A stretch of 41,391 nucleotides of DNA from JAENVT01 sp031424145. Its GTDB lineage: Bacteria; Actinomycetota; Acidimicrobiia; Acidimicrobiales; Ilumatobacteraceae. The position numbers were made by a program, and so were the translations under genes. The notes beneath the pieces are model-generated. The model was not told the DNA's origin and searched no databases. It saw only the letters and a program-made list of their open reading frames with translations. Numbering within the stretch: position 1 is the first letter of the stretch; every line of letters begins with the position of its first letter. This document shows positions 32,553-41,391 of this stretch, piece after piece. Location of the stretch: contig JANPGV010000044.1 in assembly GCA_031424145.1 (NCBI GenBank), positions 1-41,391 on the forward strand, written 5' to 3'.

Positions 32553-33142
32553 CCGCCCGTCCTCTGCTCGGCCTGATTCTCTAAAGCGTCAGAGTCCGCT
32601 GAGTCGGTGTCGGAACCTGTCGCGATGGGCCGAACGGCCTGTGCTCCGAGCGTCACCACACCGTCACCATCGGTCCGGGTGCGATCTCAACTCCACCCTT
32701 GGATCATCGGCCAGAACGACCACATTCTTGAGAGATTCTTGAGGTTTCGCCGCCCAAATCGTAATCGGCACGTCGTTGCGCAGACGATCTGAGGCGTTGC
32801 GGAAGGGGCACAGAACCACCGGTGGACCGCAACAAAATTCGCCAGCACACGTTGGACCCACGCCAATCGAACCTCATGGAGAGTTCGAAACCTCCCGGTG
32901 CACCGGGGAACGATGACTTCTCGCCACACAAGCAGCCGGTTGTTGCCAGCCCCGGGGCGCGCGCCGATTTCGGTCCCGTGACTCACACCGGACCCGCTCT
33001 CAGGTTCGTGTGGTCTGATCCACTAACCCCGCGAATTCCGCGATCGTGTCAACAAAGCTCTCGTCGCTCGGAATACGAAATGGACTTGGCGGGACGGCAG
33101 CCGCGCTAGAGAACTCCGGTGCAACGTGGCACGATCGCGCAC
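32553..33142. other. 590-bp intergenic region
   Basis: I find no supported coding region, RNA gene or repeat here. Open frames on both strands lack family patterns and plausible starts. The region separates the leftward diguanylate cyclase from the rightward AraC gene and should hold both promoters. A possible -10 (CACGAT) lies 7 bases before the araC GTG. Confidence 0.5.
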
Positions 33143-33586
33143 GTGACCAGCAGAGCCGCCACCGCGCGAAACCTTCGCGACCTGGCCCTGCTGCGTCGCG
33201 TTCGCGACCGGATCGACCGGGACTACGCGCAGCCGCTGGACGTCGAGGCGCTCGCCCGCGGTGCGCACATGTCGGCCGGGCACCTCAGTCGCCAGTTCCG
33301 GATCGCCTATGGCGAGTCGCCGTACGCCTATCTGATGACGCGGCGCATCGAGCGCGCCATGGCGCTGCTGCGTCGTGCCGACCTCAGCGTCACCGAGGTC
33401 TGTTTCGCGGTCGGGTGCGCGTCTCTGGGCACCTTCAGCAGTCGCTTCACCGAGCTGGTGGGTGTGCCGCCCAGCGTCTATCGGCGCGAGGCCGGGCGCG
33501 CGGCAGCGGGAATGCCGTCCTGTCTTGCGAAACAGGTAACCAGACCGGTCAGGAATCGAGAAGCGCTGCCCCCTCGCCGCACCTAG
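33143..33586 (+). CDS. AraC-family transcriptional regulator
   Basis: The 147-aa protein is a stand-alone AraC DNA-binding domain: LDVEALARGAHMSAGHLSRQF and GESPYAYLMTRRIERAM (first HTH), then VTEVCFAVGCASLGTFSSRF and GVPPSVYRRE (second HTH). It lacks an N-terminal sensor domain, as is common for regulators of VOC/drug-resistance genes. The GTG at 33143 is chosen from the pattern TSRAATARNLRDLALL that follows. The VOC gene starts 11 bp after its stop. Confidence 0.88.
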   Translation: MTSRAATARNLRDLALLRRVRDRIDRDYAQPLDVEALARGAHMSAGHLSRQFRIAYGESPYAYLMTRRIERAMALLRRADLSVTEVCFAVGCASLGTFSSRFTELVGVPPSVYRREAGRAAAGMPSCLAKQVTRPVRNREALPPRRT

Positions 33587-33596
33587 CGTGACCGCC

Positions 33597-33999
33597 ATGG
33601 ACATCACCATTCACGCGAGCTTCCTCCCGCACAACGACCCCGACGCCTCCCTGGCCTTCTACCGCGACACCCTCGGCTTCGAGGTCCGCAACGACGTCGG
33701 ATACGGCGGAATGCGCTGGATCACGGTCGGCCCCGCGGACCAGTTTGGCACGTCAATCGTCCAACATCGCCGGCCGCCGACCCCGGCGTCACCGATGACG
33801 AGCGCCGCACCATTGCCGAGATGATGGCGAAGGGAACCTACGCCGTCATCCTCCTGGCCAAGGACCTCGACGGCACCTTCGAGCGGCTACAGGCCAGCGT
33901 CGCCGAGGTGGTCCAGGAGCCGACCGAGCAGCCGTACGGGGTTCGCGACTGTGCCGTCCGCGATTTCGCGGGCAACCTGATCCGCATTCAGGAGCTGCG

Positions 34000-34003
<4 letters not shown>
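33597..34003 (+). pseudogene. VOC/glyoxalase-fold protein, frameshifted
   Basis: The N-terminal half reads MDITIHASFLPHNDPDASLA, FYRDTLGFEVRNDVGYGGMRW in frame from ATG 33597 (TAGCGT 7 bases upstream, leaderless). Near 33,768 one base is missing: the family sequence PPAADPGVTDDERRTIAEMM, then KGTYAVILLAKDLDGTFERL, GVRDCAVRDFAGNLIRIQEL, continues in another frame. The stop overlaps the UvrA-like start (ATGA). VOC proteins of this group often accompany AraC and UvrA-like genes and may bind drugs. Restoring one base gives a normal 136-aa protein, so a sequencing error cannot be excluded. Confidence 0.75.
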
Positions 34004-36396
<2,393 letters not shown>

Positions 36397-36491
36397 CCGA
36401 GGCCCAGGACGGACGACGAACTGTCGGCACGACAGCTGAATTTCACGGATTACGGTGACGTTCACGTAGCAACGGAATGGAGGGGCATCCC

Positions 36492-38141
36492 ATGTCTAGA
36501 GTCCGTGCACAGCGCAGGCCGCGGTTGTCAAAAGTCCTTGTCATCGCAGCGTTCGTCGCGTCGGGCATCGCCGCGGTGACGACGAACTCGACCGGCGCGG
36601 CCGCGGTGAACTGCACGACGCAGGTGAACGACACGGTCGCCAAGTTGGTGCCGTGCATCACCACCAAGGATCTCTGGAACCACATGGTCAAGTTCCAGGC
36701 GATCGCCGATGCGAACCCGGGGCCCGACGGTCATCCGTCGCGCAACGCGGGCGAGCTCGGCTACAAGAAATCGGTCGACTTCGTCGCGGCGGTGATGCAG
36801 GCGGCCGGCTACGACGTCACGATCCAGACGTACACGTTCTCGTACTTCCAGTTCACCGCGATACCGACATTCTTCGAGGTCTCGCCGCCGGCTAAGACCT
36901 TCGTTCTCGACACCGACTTCACGGCAGGGCCGGCGGCGGGCACCGCCATCGGCAAGACCGTGCAGGCGGCCGGCGGCATCATCATCCCGCCGACGCCGAC
37001 GCCGAGCTCGTCGAGCGGCTGCACCGCGGCCGACTTCACCGGGGTCTCCGGGCGCATCGCGCTCGTGCAGCGCGGCACGTGCACGTTCGGCACCAAGGCG
37101 CTCAACGCGCAGGCGGCCGGTGCGTTGGGCATCATCATCTTCAACGAGGGCAACCCCGGTCGCACCGACGCGTTCAGCGGCATCCTTCAGGACGCGGCGG
37201 GCAACCCCGTGAGCCCGACCATCCCGGTGATCTTCACGTCGTTCGCCGTCGGCAGCTCGCTCTTCAGCCAGGCGACCAGCACGACGCCGCCGGTCGTGTC
37301 GATCGACGTCCGCGCCGTGAGCAATCCGAACGCGGTCGACTACAACGTCATCGCCGAGTCCAGAGGCGGCGATAAGAACCACGTCGTCGTGGTCGACGCC
37401 CACCTCGACGCGATCTACGGCGCCGGCATGCTCGACAACGCATCAGGCTCGGCCGCCATCCTCGACATCGCGCAGATGATGAAGAACGTCACACCGCTCA
37501 ACAAGCTGCGCTTCATCTGGTTCGGTGGCGAGGAGCTCGGTCTGCTCGGGTCGAGCTTCTACGTCAACAACCTCAGCTCCAACGACCTGAGCCACATCGG
37601 CTACGACCTCGACGCCGACGTGCTGGCCACGCCGAACTATGTCATCGGCGTGCTCGATCCCGCCGCCGGGGACCTGTTCGGCCGGCAGGTCATCTCGACG
37701 TTCCCGAACCGCGTCTACAAGGCGTCCACAGTCGCGCGCGACCAGGCGATCGGCTACTTCGACTCCGTCGGCCTCAACCACGAGCTGTTCTCTCCCGACG
37801 GCACCGACGCGTTCAGCTTCAACACCGCCGGCATCCCCGCCAGCGGCCTGCTGACCGGGCAGAACTGCTGCAAGAACGCCGGCGACGTGGCCCTCTTCGG
37901 CGGGTCGCTCGGCAACTTCAAGGGCACGGTGCCGGGCACCGACGGTGGCTGTGTCGATCAGCCGTTCCGCTGGTGCGACAACCTGTCCAACAACGACCCG
38001 AAGGTGCTCACGTTCATGTCGAAGGCGCTCGCCACGCAGGTCGTGCAGATGGCCTTCGACACCAAGGTCATGTCCGCCAGCGACAACTTGGTGAAGGCCA
38101 AGCCCGGACCACACGCGCCACGGGGGAAGCTGGCGAAATGA
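36492..38141 (+). CDS. Secreted M28-type peptidase with PA domain
   Basis: The 549-aa precursor has a signal peptide (KVLVIAAFVASGIAAV), a PA insert (about residues 150-280, with RIALVQRGTCTFGTKA and GALGIIIFNE) and an M28 fold: zinc ligands His and Asp in VVDAHLDAI and GMLDNASGSAA, Glu-Glu in WFGGEELGLLGS, and Asp in GYDLDADV. The final His ligand, expected three residues before the Cys of CDN, appears replaced (QPFRWCDNLSNN), so activity is in doubt. GGAGG lies 8 bases before the ATG at 36492. The usual role is release of N-terminal amino acids outside the cell. Confidence 0.86.
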   Translation: MSRVRAQRRPRLSKVLVIAAFVASGIAAVTTNSTGAAAVNCTTQVNDTVAKLVPCITTKDLWNHMVKFQAIADANPGPDGHPSRNAGELGYKKSVDFVAAVMQAAGYDVTIQTYTFSYFQFTAIPTFFEVSPPAKTFVLDTDFTAGPAAGTAIGKTVQAAGGIIIPPTPTPSSSSGCTAADFTGVSGRIALVQRGTCTFGTKALNAQAAGALGIIIFNEGNPGRTDAFSGILQDAAGNPVSPTIPVIFTSFAVGSSLFSQATSTTPPVVSIDVRAVSNPNAVDYNVIAESRGGDKNHVVVVDAHLDAIYGAGMLDNASGSAAILDIAQMMKNVTPLNKLRFIWFGGEELGLLGSSFYVNNLSSNDLSHIGYDLDADVLATPNYVIGVLDPAAGDLFGRQVISTFPNRVYKASTVARDQAIGYFDSVGLNHELFSPDGTDAFSFNTAGIPASGLLTGQNCCKNAGDVALFGGSLGNFKGTVPGTDGGCVDQPFRWCDNLSNNDPKVLTFMSKALATQVVQMAFDTKVMSASDNLVKAKPGPHAPRGKLAK

Positions 38142-38173
38142 GCTGAGCACAGCGCGCGACGAGCGGGCGGCCC

Positions 38174-39322
38174 CTAGACCGGAGAGAAGACGTGCTCACG
38201 GTCGTACTCGACGGTGATTCCCCCACCACCGAAGGAGACGACGATTTGCTCACCACCGTCCTTGAGGATGACGCATTCGACGGACGTTTCGCAGTTGATC
38301 TGTTCGAGGTGAGGTTTGATGTGGCCGACATGCGAAACGATCCAGCCGTTGGTCGGTGGAAGGCCTCGGAAGAAGTTCAGGAATTCGTCGTCGGACCGTT
38401 CCGAAGTCTTATAGGTGTAGTAGTCGACACCGATTCCGTGCTCATAGCGGATCATCGACAACAGCGAGGAGCCAGGAGGTAGAAGGCCGCCAAGGTCCAC
38501 TCCGATGTCGAGTGCCTGCGTCATCGGCGCGAGTTCTGCCGGCAGGGCGATCTCAGGCACCTGACCGACAAACGACAATTCCTCGGTGACCTCATAAATT
38601 CGACCGGAAGAGGTCTCCTTGGAGTGCGTATAGAGCACGTAGTTGCCCTCCTGTGCGAGATAGAAATCGCCCTCCACGGCGGGACTCGGATTTTCCGGTG
38701 TGTACGAGGCATAACTCGCGAGGTCGGTTTCGTCGAACGCGAAGTGGTTTGCGGGGATACCCGCGAAGTCCTCTTGGCCAGCGAGTCGGGCGCTCAACAC
38801 CCCGGCCAGAGTGCCCGTCGAACGCAAGTCGAGGCTGTTCGTGTAGTCGGGGACGGCCGGGTTGCCTGCTTCGTACAGATACCAGTCGCCGGAGGTGTTC
38901 TCTTTGTACGAACGACCGCCGACCAGGTAGCTCTGCTCGCCGTCAGTCGTGCCGTCGAAGGAGAAGGTGGCCAGTTCGTACGCGCTGATCGGATCCTTGA
39001 TGAATCCGTGGGTGGTGATGTTCTCGTTCAACTGACCGCTGTTCGTGTTGTCGACGGTGACGGTGAGGATGAAGCTCGGCAGCGTCAGGTTGTCTCCGAT
39101 CGCCTGCGGGTCGAAGACTGGAGGCCCGGGGGCAACGGTCGGTCCTACCGTCGTCGGTGGCGGCGACGTCTCGCTCGGTTGTGCGGTTGGTGAGGGCGAC
39201 GTCTGTGTCGGTTGTGTCGTCGACGAAACACCAGTCGATTCTGCGCCCTGAGTCTGGTCGGACGAGGTCCCGTCGGTGCTGCAACTGGCGAGGAGCAACC
39301 CGACGAGCCCTACGCCGACCAT
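38174..39322 (-). CDS. Lipoprotein of unknown function
   Basis: The precursor of about 382 aa has a lipobox LLLASC (Cys14), a Ser/Thr/Pro-rich linker of about 55 residues and a beta-rich domain with VGGRSYKENTSGDWYLYE and AGIPANHFAFDETDL, loosely like the LppX/LprG lipid-carrier fold. I do not assign a family. The ATG at 39322 leaves no positive n-region; a CTG at 39349 overlapping the katG stop (CTGA) would add TRTRRANA and give a better signal peptide. It follows katG by 23 bp and is probably co-transcribed. Confidence 0.75.
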   Translation of the reverse strand: MVGVGLVGLLLASCSTDGTSSDQTQGAESTGVSSTTQPTQTSPSPTAQPSETSPPPTTVGPTVAPGPPVFDPQAIGDNLTLPSFILTVTVDNTNSGQLNENITTHGFIKDPISAYELATFSFDGTTDGEQSYLVGGRSYKENTSGDWYLYEAGNPAVPDYTNSLDLRSTGTLAGVLSARLAGQEDFAGIPANHFAFDETDLASYASYTPENPSPAVEGDFYLAQEGNYVLYTHSKETSSGRIYEVTEELSFVGQVPEIALPAELAPMTQALDIGVDLGGLLPPGSSLLSMIRYEHGIGVDYYTYKTSERSDDEFLNFFRGLPPTNGWIVSHVGHIKPHLEQINCETSVECVILKDGGEQIVVSFGGGGITVEYDREHVFSPV

Positions 39323-39345
39323 CGCATTGGCGCGACGTGTGCGCG

Positions 39346-41391
<2,046 letters not shown>

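Noticed and set aside
33046..33591. 181-aa frame overlapping araC
   Set aside because: Arg/Ala/Gly-rich shadow frame; the AraC HTH sequence lies in the other frame.

Overview
The window comes from a high-GC actinobacterium, most likely of the Acidimicrobiia/Ilumatobacter kind. That placement is inference. It rests on a mycobacteria-like rph/murI/cysM/mec neighbourhood, a SigK/RskA-type sigma locus, an F420/PPOX-type flavoenzyme, and many start codons that sit 6-8 bases after a TANNNT -10 box (leaderless transcripts). Both window edges cut genes: rph at the left and katG at the right.

Region 1 (1-8,600) is core chromosome: RNase PH, glutamate racemase, an EamA transporter, a secreted protein with a C-terminal sortase-like domain, CysM, the JAMM protease Mec (with no CysO gene between them), SmpB, an M14 carboxypeptidase lipoprotein, a PPOX-fold enzyme, a lipid kinase, and a decayed ArsR-SRPBCC gene pair.

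Region 2 (8,603-17,853) begins with the tmRNA gene ssrA, the partner of SmpB 2.9 kb away. The 3' end of ssrA plus about 200 bp downstream is repeated directly at 17,629-17,853. The 8.66 kb unit so defined looks like a genomic island. It carries a permease plus an ATPase fused to a cyclic-nucleotide-binding domain, a second large FtsX-type permease, a decayed TIGR03118-family gene, and a TetR/hemerythrin-SRPBCC pair. No recombinase gene is visible, but helically phased short direct repeats lie just before the right copy.

Region 3 (17,924-31,370) holds a hydratase and a seven-gene leftward run with mostly overlapping start and stop codons: two very small membrane proteins, a HEAT-repeat GT4 glycosyltransferase, a GT1 glycosyltransferase, DUF2071, a photolyase-related gene remnant and a MaoC hydratase. 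A divergent HTH plus B12-binding regulator with the CarH-type W-x9-EH motif stands at its head, suggesting light or B12 control. Next comes a SigK-like locus: a DUF1295 enzyme and an acyltransferase (leftward), a fasciclin remnant, sigma factor, RskA-like anti-sigma, FAD amine oxidase, SRPBCC protein and SDR. Its composition recalls the M. tuberculosis sigK locus and the fasciclin proteins MPT70/MPT83.

Region 4 (31,530-41,391) holds a diguanylate cyclase, an AraC - VOC (frameshifted) - class II UvrA-like module, a secreted PA/M28-type peptidase, a lipoprotein and catalase-peroxidase KatG.

A recurrent oddity is gene remnants with an in-frame internal deletion (SRPBCC at 8,366, photolyase-related at 19,254, fasciclin at 27,105) alongside single-base frameshifts (ArsR, VOC, TIGR03118).
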